From DATGLG01 sp035294245 (GTDB taxonomy: Bacteria > Pseudomonadota > Alphaproteobacteria > JACZXZ01), in NCBI GenBank assembly GCA_035294245.1, contig DATGLG010000028.1, positions 1-51,514 on the forward strand: a DNA stretch of 51,514 bases. Direction: 5' to 3'. This document shows positions 32,641 through 41,231 of the stretch, in pieces. Every line of letters begins with the position of its first letter. Positions within the stretch are counted from its first letter, which is position 1. The position numbers and the translations under genes were made by a program. The notes under the pieces are model-generated. The model made no database searches. It was given only the letters and a program-made list of their open reading frames with translations, and was not told where the DNA came from.

Positions 32641-34680
32641 ATGAACAAGGATCCCCTCCTGCAGCCTTTTCAGCTCAAGCACCTCATCCTCCGCAACCGC
32701 TTCATGTCGACGGCGCACGAGCCCTATTACACCGTCGATGGCATGCCCAAGGAACGCTATCGCCTTTACCATGCCGAGAAGGCGAAAGGCGGTATCGCTC
32801 TTACGATGATCGGCGGGTCCTCGGTCGTTGCCCCGGACAGCCCGCAGGCATTCGGGAACATTCTCCTCTACAAGGACGAAGTCGTGCGCTGGCTTCGCGA
32901 ATTGGCGGACGATGTCCATGGCCACGGGGCAGCGGTCATGATTCAGATCACCCATCTCGGGCGCCGCACGTCATGGAGCAAGGAGGACTGGCTTCCCGTC
33001 ATTGCACCGTCGCCGATACGCGAGCCCGCCCATCGCGCCTTTCCCAAAGCCATGGAAGAGTGGGATATCGAGCGTGTCATCCGCCATTATGCAGCCGCAG
33101 CGGAGCGCTGCCAGGCCGGCGGGCTCGATGGACTCGAGGTCGAGTGCTATGGCCATCTCGCGGATCAGTTCTGGTCTCCGGCCACCAACAAGCGCGACGA
33201 CGACTATGGCGGCGGCCTGGATAATCGGATGCGCTTCTCGCTCCAAGTGCTCTGTGCCATTCGCGAGCGGGTAGGCCCTTCGTTCATCGTCGGGGTGCGC
33301 ATGGTTTGCGACGAGGATTGGGACCGCGGCCTCTCTAAAGAGGAAGGCATAGAAATCGCCCGCCGTCTTGCGGCCAGCGGGCTTATCGACTTCATCAACG
33401 TCATTCGCGGCCATATCGATACGGACGAGGCGCTTTCCCACGTCATCCCGGGGATGGGGGAGCGCTCGGGACCCCATCTCGACTTTGCGGGCGAGGTGCG
33501 CGCCGCGACGAAGTTTCCGGTTTTCCATGCGGCCCGCATCCAGGATGTGGCAACTGCTCGGCACGCCGTGGCGACCGGCAAGCTCGACATGGTGGGGATG
33601 ACGCGCGCTCACATTGCCGACCCCCATATCGCGCGGAAAGTGATGGAGGGACGAGAACAGGAGATTCGACCCTGCGTTGGCATGGGTTACTGCATCGATC
33701 GCATCTATTTCGCAGGGGAGGCGCTCTGCATTCATAACCCGGCTACAGGTCGCGAGGCGACGATGCCGCACGTCGTTGCGCGGGCGGCAGGCGCGGGAAA
33801 GAAGATCGTTGTCGTGGGCGCTGGTCCCGGCGGGCTCGAGGCCGCTCGCGTCGCCGCCGCGCGGGGCCATCGCGTCGTCCTTTTCGAGGCAACCGATAAA
33901 CCGGGCGGACAGCTTCTGCTGGCTGCCGAGCTCCGGCGGCGCAAGGAGATCCTCGGGATCGTGGATTGGCGGGTTGCCGAATGCACGCGCGACGGCGTCG
34001 AGATGCGCTTCAACACCTATGCGGAAGCGGCCGACGTGCTCGAGGAGCAACCCGACATCGTGGTGATCGCTACGGGTGGATTGCCTTACACCTCCTTCCT
34101 CGATGAAGGCGAAGAGCTGGCGACGACAACCTGGGACATCCTCTCGGGCGCGGCCAAGCCGGCGGAGACGGTGCTGCTCTTCGACGACAATGGCGCACAT
34201 CCCGGCATGACGGCCGCCGAATTCATTGCGGGAGCGGGCGCCAGGCTTGAGATCGTGACCCCGGAGCGGATACTTGCTCCCGAGGTGGGCGGCACCAATT
34301 ACCCCGCTTATTTCCGGGCGCTATCCCGCCACAACGTCGCGATCAGCCTCAATCTTCGCCTCGAGCGCATTCACCGCAGCGGCAACCGCCTGGTCGCGGT
34401 CCTCTTCAATGAATACGACAAGTCGCGACAGGAGCGGCAGGTCGACCAAGTCGTCGTCGAGCACGGCACGCTGCCTCTCGACGAGCTCTATTTCGCGCTC
34501 AAGCCGGGTTCTCGCAACCTTGGCGAGGTCGACTACGACGCCCTGATCGAGAATCGCCCACAAGACGTCATCCGCAACCCTGAGGGCCGCTATTTGCTTT
34601 ATCGCATCGGCGACGCGGTCGCGTCGCGCAACATTCACGCTGCCGTTTACGAGGCGCTCCGGCTTGCCAAGGATTTTTAA
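32641..34680 (+). CDS. FMN/FAD-dependent demethylase of the TMADH/DgcA/StcD family
   Basis: This 679-residue protein has an old-yellow-enzyme barrel (about 1-370), an iron-sulfur segment and a C-terminal ADP/FAD-binding part (VVVGAGPGGLEAARVAAARG near 390). It resembles DgcA (dimethylglycine) and StcD (N-methylproline) demethylases and more distantly trimethylamine dehydrogenase. In TMADH the cluster uses Cys345, 348, 351 and 364; here Cys345, Met348, Cys351 and Cys363 are found, so one ligand is missing. His172 (YGHLADQFWSP) is kept. GAAGG precedes ATG. It likely demethylates a betaine-derived tertiary amine to formaldehyde. Confidence 0.88.
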   Translation: MNKDPLLQPFQLKHLILRNRFMSTAHEPYYTVDGMPKERYRLYHAEKAKGGIALTMIGGSSVVAPDSPQAFGNILLYKDEVVRWLRELADDVHGHGAAVMIQITHLGRRTSWSKEDWLPVIAPSPIREPAHRAFPKAMEEWDIERVIRHYAAAAERCQAGGLDGLEVECYGHLADQFWSPATNKRDDDYGGGLDNRMRFSLQVLCAIRERVGPSFIVGVRMVCDEDWDRGLSKEEGIEIARRLAASGLIDFINVIRGHIDTDEALSHVIPGMGERSGPHLDFAGEVRAATKFPVFHAARIQDVATARHAVATGKLDMVGMTRAHIADPHIARKVMEGREQEIRPCVGMGYCIDRIYFAGEALCIHNPATGREATMPHVVARAAGAGKKIVVVGAGPGGLEAARVAAARGHRVVLFEATDKPGGQLLLAAELRRRKEILGIVDWRVAECTRDGVEMRFNTYAEAADVLEEQPDIVVIATGGLPYTSFLDEGEELATTTWDILSGAAKPAETVLLFDDNGAHPGMTAAEFIAGAGARLEIVTPERILAPEVGGTNYPAYFRALSRHNVAISLNLRLERIHRSGNRLVAVLFNEYDKSRQERQVDQVVVEHGTLPLDELYFALKPGSRNLGEVDYDALIENRPQDVIRNPEGRYLLYRIGDAVASRNIHAAVYEALRLAKDF

Positions 34681-34693
34681 GGGAGAATAGGCG

Positions 34694-34741
34694 CGGGAGC
34701 TCTCAGGAGATCGCGGCACGCGAATGCCTGCGGAGCTCCCG
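34694..34741. terminator. inverted repeat between convergent genes
   Basis: CGGGAGCTC (34694-34702) and GAGCTCCCG (34733-34741) are exact complements with a 30-base loop. They lie after the flavin demethylase stop, facing the convergent permease gene. There is no clear T run, so termination is plausible but weak. No gene is seen in 34681-34910. Confidence 0.4.
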
Positions 34742-34910
34742 GTGGAGCGGAGCCGTGACGCGCGGTCGGGGCCTCGACGAATATCGGAACCCGGGAGATA
34801 GGGCGGTGTTCCGCCTACGGGATTGGTGCCCCGGATCCACGGAGCATTACGGCCGTGACGATCGCGCGTCCCAGGGGGCTATTCATCGCCTCCTGCACGC
34901 CGTCGACGCC

Positions 34911-35696
34911 TCACCGCTTGCGCTGCGACGGCCGCCATTTCAGGAACAGCGCCTCGAACAGGACGACGACCCCGATCCCCAGAGTCGTGAACAGCGTGAT
35001 CGAGAGAAGTGCCGAGAAGACGAGCGGCGTGTCCAGATTGAACTGGCCCGACAGGATGAGATAGCCGATGCCGCGATTGCCGCCGATGAACTCGCCGACG
35101 ATCGAGCCGACCAGGGCGAGCGGGAACGCCACCTTCAACGCGTCGGTGATATAGGGGATGGCGTTCATGAGGCGGACCTTGAGGAAAATGCGGAAGGCCG
35201 TTCCGCCGGCGAGCCGCGAGAGGTCGAGGATATCGGCCTCGATCTCGCCGAGGCCGGTCATGGCGTTCACGAAGATCGGGAACAAGGCGAGCAGGAAGGC
35301 GAGGAGGACCTTGGATTCGATCCCCAGGCCGAACCAGATGACGAAGAGCGGCGCGATCGCGATCTTGGGGATGCTGTTGAACGCCGCCAGGATCGGCAGG
35401 ACCATGGCGCGCAGCCCCTCGCTGTAGATCACGGCGAGGGCCAACAGCACGCCGAAGACCAGCGCCATCACCAGGCCCACCGTGGTGGTCATGGCACTCG
35501 CCGCCAGGTGATAGAGCTGGATGGGGAAGGTGGCGTAGAACGTCGCGAGGATGTCCGAGGGCAAGGGGAGGATATACGCAGGTATCTGCACGAGTGGCGC
35601 GCCGTATTGCCAGGCGAGGAAGATCGCGGCGAAGCCCAAGAGGGGCCGGCCGATCCTCGCCATGACTCTTCCACCTGGTTTCGCCGCGTGTGCCAT
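34911..35696 (-). CDS. NitT/TauT-type ABC transporter permease
   Basis: This inner-membrane permease of about 261 residues is of the SsuC/TauC type with six or so spans. The family loop is PILAAFNSIPKIAIAPLFVIW, followed by GLGIESKVLLAFLLALFPIF. It ends FLKWRPSQRKR. ATG 35696 lies 11 bp after the ATPase stop; ATG 35663, with GGTGGAAGAG upstream, is an alternative that would remove 11 residues. It is the last gene of the minus-strand set UbiD, binding protein, ATPase, permease. Confidence 0.88.
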   Translation of the reverse strand: MAHAAKPGGRVMARIGRPLLGFAAIFLAWQYGAPLVQIPAYILPLPSDILATFYATFPIQLYHLAASAMTTTVGLVMALVFGVLLALAVIYSEGLRAMVLPILAAFNSIPKIAIAPLFVIWFGLGIESKVLLAFLLALFPIFVNAMTGLGEIEADILDLSRLAGGTAFRIFLKVRLMNAIPYITDALKVAFPLALVGSIVGEFIGGNRGIGYLILSGQFNLDTPLVFSALLSITLFTTLGIGVVVLFEALFLKWRPSQRKR

Positions 35697-35707
35697 CGCT
35701 TGTCCGC

Positions 35708-36463
35708 TCACTCCGCTCTCTGGAATTCGATCCTCTCGCGCAAGCTTGCCGAGAGCTCGATGAATTTCGGATCGCGAAGCGTCGTCCGGTCTCGTGGTCG
35801 CGGCAGATCGATCCGGACTACGTCGCTGATCCGGCCAGGCCTCGCCGACATCACGACGACAGTGTCGGACAGCAGGACCGCCTCGGTGATGCTGTGGGTC
35901 ACGAACAGCACCGTGCTTCGGCTCACACTCCAGATGCGCTGCAGCTCGAAGCCCATCCGCTCGCGGGTGATGATGTCGAGCGCCCCGAAGGGCTCGTCCA
36001 TGAGGATAAGGGAGGGGTCCAAGAGGAGCGCCCGGCAGATCGCCGCTCTCTGCTGCATACCGCCGGAGAGCTCGTGCGGGTAGCTGTTCTCGAAGCCCTC
36101 CAATCCGGCGAGCGCGATGAGCTCGAGGGCTCGCTTGCGATATGCCCTGGAGTTCTCGCCGCGCATCTCCGCCATGAAAAGCACGTTCGCCAGCGTCGTG
36201 CGCCACGGCAAGAGCACTGCAGCCTGGAACACCATCCCCACATCGGAGATCGGAGCCCGGACCTTCTGGCCGCGCACGCAGATCTGGCCGCCGCTCGGCG
36301 GAATCAGCCCCGCGATGATCCGGAGCAATGTCGATTTTCCGCAACCGCTCGGTCCGACGATGGAGACGAACTCGTTCTCTTCCGCTCCGAAGGATACGCT
36401 CTCGATGGCGAGGCCCGTCGCAAAGCTCTTGCTCAATCCGTCGATTTTGACGATGAGGCTCAT
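35708..36463 (-). CDS. NitT/TauT-type ABC transporter ATPase
   Basis: The 251-residue ATPase has Walker A GPSGCGKST (about 37-45), Q-loop VFQAAVLLPWRT, signature LSGGMQQR and Walker B LILMDEPFGALD, with switch His in FVTHSITEA. The LPWRT after the Q-loop is typical of the nitrate/sulfonate/taurine/thiamine-precursor group. It powers uptake with the neighbouring permease and binding protein. Confidence 0.93.
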   Translation of the reverse strand: MSLIVKIDGLSKSFATGLAIESVSFGAEENEFVSIVGPSGCGKSTLLRIIAGLIPPSGGQICVRGQKVRAPISDVGMVFQAAVLLPWRTTLANVLFMAEMRGENSRAYRKRALELIALAGLEGFENSYPHELSGGMQQRAAICRALLLDPSLILMDEPFGALDIITRERMGFELQRIWSVSRSTVLFVTHSITEAVLLSDTVVVMSARPGRISDVVRIDLPRPRDRTTLRDPKFIELSASLRERIEFQRAE

Positions 36464-36534
36464 GGACCTGGGGAATGCCCCTTGCGCAGCGACGTGAGGG
36501 CAGGGTTCCGAGCAGGCTCGGTCGCTCGAGACAA

Positions 36535-36559
36535 GCCCCGGGGAGGGACTCCCCGGGGC
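36535..36559. terminator. intercistronic hairpin after the binding-protein gene
   Basis: GCCCCGGGGA (36535-36544) and TCCCCGGGGC (36550-36559) are exact complements with a 5-base loop. It sits 16 bases past the binding-protein stop (minus strand) and before the ATPase. As at 12011-12040, this is the expected place for a stabilising or attenuating stem that lowers ATPase and permease expression. Confidence 0.6.
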
Positions 36560-36575
36560 AGCGGCGTCGGAACGA

Positions 36576-37565
36576 TCAATGGCCGGTGAAGCCCATCGCG
36601 TAGATGTCGCCCGGCGTCAAATTCGTCTTGAGCTGCATCGCCTGCTTCACGAAATCGATCGTCCGCTGAAGCCTGTCGCTCGTCGCGGCGCCGTAGCCGT
36701 GCTTCTTCACATAAGGCGTCTCGATGGACTTGATCGCCTCGCGCCACTGGGTCAGCGTCGTATCGTAATTGAGGGTCGGATTGTACTTCACCATGATGTG
36801 CACGGCTTCCTCGGGGTGCTTGACGGAATAGGCGACGGACTCCGCCGTCGCTTGCGCGAGCTTCTTGGCCTCGTCCGGCCGCTGCTTGAGCGTGTCCGCT
36901 TCCGCCACCAGGAAGTAGCTGTACACGTCATAGCCCCATTTCGCGAAGGAGGCGAAATAGATCTTCTTCCCCTGCTTCGCGGCGATCTTCTCGAGCGCCG
37001 GGACATCGCTGTCGCTGGACGCCGTCGTGAGATCCGCCTTTCCGCTCAGCAGGAGCGACGCATAGACCCCGGGATCGGCGGCTTCCCATTTCACCGAGGC
37101 GGGATCGATATGGCGCATCTCCAAGATGATCGGAAGGATCACGCGGGCGCTGTCGGTCAGCGAGGCCGCAATGGTGGCACCCTTGAGAGAGGCCGGCTGC
37201 GGGTAGGGCTTGAGCGACGCCAGGCCGCTGGTCGTGACGTCGACATAGACCATGAATCCCTTGACCTTCGCGCCTTTTGCAATCGCCTGCACGACCGAGC
37301 CGGCATCGGCCATGCCATAATCGGCCTTGCCGCCGTCGAGGGCGGAGATGACGAAGCCGCTGCCGGATGCGGGCGAGATCTGAATATCGATACCGGCCTT
37401 CTTGTAGTAGCCCTTGTCCAATCCGACAAAGAAGGGCGCGTGGCGGCCGTTGAAGACGTAATTGGTGAGGAACGTGACCTTCCTCGCATCCTGCGCCCTG
37501 GCGGGTTGTAGAATGCCGACAGCTGCCACGCCGATCACTGCGATCGCAAGCATCAAGCGTCTCAT
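36576..37565 (-). CDS. NMT1/THI5-like ABC transporter substrate-binding protein
   Basis: This 329-residue secreted binding protein has a signal peptide (MRRLMLAIAVIGVAAVGIL, cleavage near ARAQ). The mature part is of NMT1/SsuA type: FLTNYVFNGRHAPFFVGLDK, GYYKKAGIDIQI, DYGMADAGSVV, and GKADLTTASSDSDVPAL later. The strong AGGGAGG site before ATG 37565 decides the start. This family brings in sulfonates, pyrimidine precursors, thiamine precursors and aromatic acids. The UbiD gene 176 bp upstream on the same strand points to an aromatic or unsaturated acid. Confidence 0.9.
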   Translation of the reverse strand: MRRLMLAIAVIGVAAVGILQPARAQDARKVTFLTNYVFNGRHAPFFVGLDKGYYKKAGIDIQISPASGSGFVISALDGGKADYGMADAGSVVQAIAKGAKVKGFMVYVDVTTSGLASLKPYPQPASLKGATIAASLTDSARVILPIILEMRHIDPASVKWEAADPGVYASLLLSGKADLTTASSDSDVPALEKIAAKQGKKIYFASFAKWGYDVYSYFLVAEADTLKQRPDEAKKLAQATAESVAYSVKHPEEAVHIMVKYNPTLNYDTTLTQWREAIKSIETPYVKKHGYGAATSDRLQRTIDFVKQAMQLKTNLTPGDIYAMGFTGH

Positions 37566-37741
37566 GTCAAGCCTCCCTGTTTTCATATCTGCCCGTTCAA
37601 CGCGGCACAGGCACCTCTCTTCGGCCCCGACCGAATGGCGGCGACGGCGGAGCCGGAACGCGCGCGCTCGACGGCTCAACGGCGATGAGGATATCGTCCG
37701 AGCGGCTTTCCGCGCCATCGCCGATCGTTCTTCATCCTTGG

Positions 37742-39070
37742 CTACGCTTGCTTCCCGAAAAACTCGTCGAGATCGACGGTATCCGCGCCGGGAATGCGCT
37801 TGCGCACGAACTCGTCGCGGCGATGGAAGGGTGCGGTGGCGTCGATCCCCAGCCGCCCCCAGTGATCCTTGTGCTGGTCGCGATAGAACGACGGCGTCGC
37901 CGGGATGACGATCGTATCCGTGTCGGGGCGCGCCCGGGTCAGGATCGCCCACATGACGTCATCCATGTCGTAAATGTCGACATCCTCGTCAACGACGGTG
38001 CAAACCTTGGCCCAGGTGGGCTCGGCGCCCATCACCGCAAGGAGGACCTGGCGCGCGTGGCCTTCGTATTCCTGGCGAATCTTCACCACGGTATGGAGGA
38101 CGAAGGGCTGACAGGTGACGTCGATGATCCCCGGCAGCACCGCGCTGATCTTCTGATAAATGTTCGCCGCGACGGAGAGCTCGAGGGTAAGGACTTCTTC
38201 GGAGGAGCCGCACAGGATGCTGTGGAAGATGGCGTCGCGTCGCCGCGTAACACCGAGCACTTCGAAAACGGCATTCGGGCCGACCGGCGTGTAGTAGCCC
38301 ATGAACTCGCCAAACGGTCCTTCCGGCCGGCGCTCATTTGGGAGGAAGCGACCTTCGATGACGATCTCCGTCGAGGCGGGAACCATCAGATCGACGTGCT
38401 TGCAGGCGCGCATCGTGATCGATTTGCCCGCAAGCTTCGCCGCGACCTCCAGCTCGTCCACGTCGTAAGGCAGGGGGGCCGCCGCGGTGAGAAAGGCCGT
38501 CGGCGGCGGACCGATCAGCATCGCCGCCTCGAGCGGCCTGCCCATCCTTTCCGCCTTCTCGTGATACATGGTGAGGTGATGGCGGGGCGCCAGCCGGCAG
38601 CGTAGCTCGCGGTCGCTCACATACATGGAACGGTGGAAGGAGAGATTGCCGACGCCCGTTTCCGGCTCTTTCGCGAGAAACATGGCCGAGGTGAAATAAG
38701 GAGCCGCGTCGCGCTCCGAATAGGTGATGAGCGGGAGATCGCTCAGCTTGCAATCGACGAGGTCGTCGGAGGTGGGCTCCGACCTCACGAAGGCAGGCCC
38801 CCGCGAGGCCGCGAGATTGGCAAGGGTGTTCCATTGGCGACAGAAATTGGCGGGGTCGATGCCCAGGATCTCGGCGAGCCGCTCCCGTGTCCCATAGATG
38901 TCGGTAAGGACGGGTAGGGAGGTGCCGGCGACCTTATGAAAGAGAATCGGCTTTCCCCATCGCCGATGGGCGGCTTGGGTTATCGCGGCGAGCTGATGCT
39001 TGGGGTTCACCTCCTTGTGAACTTCGAGAAGCTCGCCCCGGGCCCGGAGTCGTTCCATATACGCGCGCAT
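37742..39070 (-). CDS. UbiD-family prenylated-FMN (de)carboxylase, copy 1
   Basis: This 442-residue UbiD-fold enzyme is expected to bind prenylated FMN and Mn and to remove CO2 from an aromatic or alpha,beta-unsaturated acid. The Arg-Glu-Glu set appears as Arg147 (GNLSFHR), Glu250 and Glu255 (RPEGPFGEFMGYY). The C-terminal half has VDEDVDIYDMDDVMWAI and LGIDATAPF. Start ATG 39070 is chosen; a GTG precedes it by three bases. No UbiX prenyltransferase is in the window, so the cofactor must be made elsewhere. It leads the ABC importer genes on the same strand. Confidence 0.9.
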   Translation of the reverse strand: MRAYMERLRARGELLEVHKEVNPKHQLAAITQAAHRRWGKPILFHKVAGTSLPVLTDIYGTRERLAEILGIDPANFCRQWNTLANLAASRGPAFVRSEPTSDDLVDCKLSDLPLITYSERDAAPYFTSAMFLAKEPETGVGNLSFHRSMYVSDRELRCRLAPRHHLTMYHEKAERMGRPLEAAMLIGPPPTAFLTAAAPLPYDVDELEVAAKLAGKSITMRACKHVDLMVPASTEIVIEGRFLPNERRPEGPFGEFMGYYTPVGPNAVFEVLGVTRRRDAIFHSILCGSSEEVLTLELSVAANIYQKISAVLPGIIDVTCQPFVLHTVVKIRQEYEGHARQVLLAVMGAEPTWAKVCTVVDEDVDIYDMDDVMWAILTRARPDTDTIVIPATPSFYRDQHKDHWGRLGIDATAPFHRRDEFVRKRIPGADTVDLDEFFGKQA

Positions 39071-39073
39071 CAC

Positions 39074-39453
39074 CCATCCCGATTGCTATGCGGTGCCCGA
39101 ATGGCGCCGCGCGCGGGTGGGAACAATACGATGACGAGTGGCACGCCCACATGCCTCGCTGCGGCGATGGAGTCGCGCAGACAGCCGGACAAATCGCCTT
39201 CCCCTACCGATTTTGCGCTCTTGCCAGACGCTTGAATGATTTATAGCGCGCCGTTTTGCTTATGAAAAATATGATTTCCCGAACAATGGAATCAAAAAAA
39301 CCTATCAATTGGCTCCCACGATCCGCCCTGGCGTTCCAAGGGGCGCACAAAAACTGCTCCGCCCACGACTGCGAGCAGATCGCATGAGACACGGACTCTT
39401 CCCGCCCCCTCACCTATCGCAGGGGTGAGGGGGCATCGAACCGATAATCGAGG
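39074..39453. other. 380-bp non-coding stretch upstream of UbiD copy 1
   Basis: No convincing gene on either strand. The middle (about 39236-39310) is AT-rich with TATGAAAAATATGATTT and an A run, unlike the surroundings, and is a likely promoter area for the minus-strand UbiD gene. The right end contains the hairpin at 39404-39434. Confidence 0.45.
39404..39434. repeat. GC-rich hairpin, REP-like or terminator
   Basis: GCCCCCTCACC (39404-39414) and GGTGAGGGGGC (39424-39434) are exact complements with a 9-base loop. It lies 20 bases past the stop of the minus-strand gene at 39454-39825. It has the look of short dispersed palindromes common in alphaproteobacterial spacers; I found no second copy in this window. 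Confidence 0.5.
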
Positions 39454-39825
39454 TCAGACCGCGGCGGGAATACGGAGCGGATGCGGCGTATTCTCGAGAA
39501 GCGATGTGACCATCGCATGGATACCGAGTGGGAGCTGCTGCAGCGAGACTTCCACGCCGGTCCTGAAGCGAACGCCATCGCGCCAGGGGCCCTTGTCCAG
39601 GCGCACGAAAGTGACCTCCTCGACCGCGCCGACGCCAAGCCTTTCTTGAGTGTCCTTGGGGATACCCTCGAGCCGCAGCCGCGTGTCGCATTGCACGCAG
39701 ACCGGCGTCAGCTCATCTCCGGGCGAGCTCAGCCCGATTGAGCCGCTTCCGAAGCGGGTGGTGACATAACGCTCACCTTCGCGCGCCGGGCGGGTCCTGT
39801 ACATTTCAAGGGAGTAATCGCACAT
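39454..39825 (-). CDS. hypothetical protein starting MCDYSLEMY
   Basis: This 123-residue soluble protein has no signal peptide or membrane span. The MCDYSL start is shared by a family of uncharacterised alphaproteobacterial proteins I recall. Then come YVTTRFGSGSIGLSSPGDE, VCVQCDTRL and a C-terminal helix-like region. ATG 39825 follows GGAGGA at the right distance; the frame remains open to 39900 but lacks a better start. Cys2 right after the initiator and the CVQC pair could bind metal. Function unknown. Confidence 0.7.
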   Translation of the reverse strand: MCDYSLEMYRTRPAREGERYVTTRFGSGSIGLSSPGDELTPVCVQCDTRLRLEGIPKDTQERLGVGAVEEVTFVRLDKGPWRDGVRFRTGVEVSLQQLPLGIHAMVTSLLENTPHPLRIPAAV

Positions 39826-40320
39826 CGCTTCCTCCAGTCTTCGAGACGCGGAGATAAAAACCTCCCCCTGTCGGTCATGTGAGTCAGAGTTGCGAGACAA
39901 TCAAGTGCATTCGCCATAAACAACGAGCTCGTAACGTGGCGCGCGCGATATGCCATTTTTGCCGATAAAATGGGCATTTCCTTAGCGTGGCCGCGCGGCT
40001 CTCTTTCTCGTCATGTCCAGGACGACCGCCACGGAGCTGAAGAGATAAAGGACCGGCGACGGACGCCGAGCGGGGTGTGCAGACTCACGGGAGAGATCAC
40101 ACGACATAGCGACCGGCAGCCTGTAATTGGACGGCAAGCGCAACTGCAGCCGTGCAGGGGGACGGCCGCCCAACATCAACCGCCGTCTTGGCGCATGGAG
40201 CTATGCCGCCAGCCCACTGATCACAGTTTGGTCACAGGTTGATCACGGGATTGCTGCTATATTTCGCTCGGTTAACGAATCGGTGCCTGCGGTCTTCGTA
40301 AAGAAGACGACGTCCGGGCT
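39826..40320. other. 495-bp intergenic stretch with a tandem 11-bp repeat
   Basis: Several short open frames exist but have no ribosome site or recognisable content. The AT-rich part near 39945-39985 is a possible promoter for the MCDYSL gene. The 11-bp repeat at 40218-40250 is the only clear structure. Confidence 0.4.
40218..40250. repeat. three tandem 11-bp units, TGRTCACRGKT-like
   Basis: The units are TGATCACAGTT, TGGTCACAGGT and TGATCACGGGA, head to tail at 40218-40250. Eleven bases is about one helix turn, so all copies face the same side of the DNA, as in multi-copy operators. They lie about 70 bp before a small membrane-protein gene. Confidence 0.5.
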
Positions 40321-40659
40321 GTGGGTTCCAGATTGGCGATTAAGGAGAGCCGAGGCGCCGAGGCGCCTGCTCCCGAGGGGGCCACTGTGCGGTGGGAGGC
40401 GATTGCAGTCCGCGGAGCGGTGAGCGCCACAATCGGCGCTGCCCTAACGACGACTCTCGACCTGTTCTATGTGAATTCGGGCGTCCTTGCTCAAAGCAGC
40501 GTCGGCCTCGCGAGCCTCGTCGGTGCGCTGCTGGGGAGCGCGCTCGGCTGGCGCTTTCTCATGCGTGACGACGTCCATGCCATTCGCCCGACAGGAGCGT
40601 CGCCCCTTGCTGCCGGGAACTTGAAAAAGGCGCTATCGCCCGAGGATCACGGTGACTAG
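40321..40659 (+). CDS. small hypothetical membrane protein
   Basis: The possible 112-residue product starts at GTG 40321. It has two hydrophobic stretches: VRGAVSATIGAALTTTLDLF (about 29-48) and VGLASLVGALLGSALGWRFL (about 60-79). The ribosome site is weak and no family is recognised. Its 3' end overlaps the small minus-strand gene at 40633-40806 by 27 bp. Codon use fits the neighbours, but the call is tentative. Confidence 0.45.
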   Translation: MGSRLAIKESRGAEAPAPEGATVRWEAIAVRGAVSATIGAALTTTLDLFYVNSGVLAQSSVGLASLVGALLGSALGWRFLMRDDVHAIRPTGASPLAAGNLKKALSPEDHGD

Positions 40660-40806
40660 CAGGTAGACCGCCGCCCAGCCGGCCAACGATCCCGCAATCC
40701 AGATCATCAGAGCGTCGCGCGTTGCCAAGCGGTCACTCCGCTTCGCTGCGGCGGGCGCATCGGCCGCAGGGGAGGATCGGACCGCACGATGTGCCATCTC
40801 GGCCAT
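40633..40806 (-). CDS. 57-residue single-span membrane protein
   Basis: This short gene runs from ATG 40806 to TAG 40633, with GAGAGAGG six bases before the start. The product begins MAEMAHRAVRSSP. It has a basic stretch (AAAKRSDRLATRD) and then one clear membrane span, LMIWIAGSLAGWAAVYLL, ending VTVILGR. No family is recognised. The good ribosome site and strongly hydrophobic end favour a real gene. Confidence 0.5.
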   Translation of the reverse strand: MAEMAHRAVRSSPAADAPAAAKRSDRLATRDALMIWIAGSLAGWAAVYLLVTVILGR

Positions 40807-41231
40807 GCAAGGCCTCTCTCGCTGAAGAACGCCCGTTTACCAACTAGAATCCCGGGCCCATGAGTCCCAGCGACAATTTTGAGACGCCCGACCCGGGCCC
40901 GCATCTCCGATGCCAAATTTCCTCCTCGCGCCAAAAGGGCAAAGATCGCAGAGCACTCAATCGACGGCCGCACTGTCGCTCCTTCGTCGCCGCTGCATCA
41001 AAAAAACCGATCTATTTATTTTGAAACTCTTATTTCTCCTTATCCAGCCGCAGCATTAAAATCTTCCCCGTAAAAAAACACCCGGGTCGAGGCTTTTATT
41101 CCAACGGCGGGACAGCAGCGTGACCCGGCGCAGAGGGCCGGTTCGGGACGGGAATAGCCTGATCCCGCGGCTGCTGCGCAGGGCGCGCCGGTACCGGTAT
41201 GAGGCCGACCCCGTACAGGGAGCAGGATACG
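40807..41231. other. 425-bp spacer before the amino-acid ABC operon
   Basis: No gene is seen. There are two CCCGGGCCC copies about 40 bp apart and an AT-rich tract (about 41007-41085) that probably holds the promoter of the ABC operon. CCGGTACCGG near 41189 is a perfect palindrome, perhaps by chance. Confidence 0.4.

Noticed and set aside
39982..40179. 65-codon minus-strand open frame in the 39.8-40.3 kb spacer
   Set aside because: No ribosome site and arginine-rich content typical of antisense or random GC-rich frames.
40851..40903. Two CCCGGGCCC copies about 40 bp apart
   Set aside because: Short GC palindromes are expected by chance at this base composition, and there is no further symmetry.
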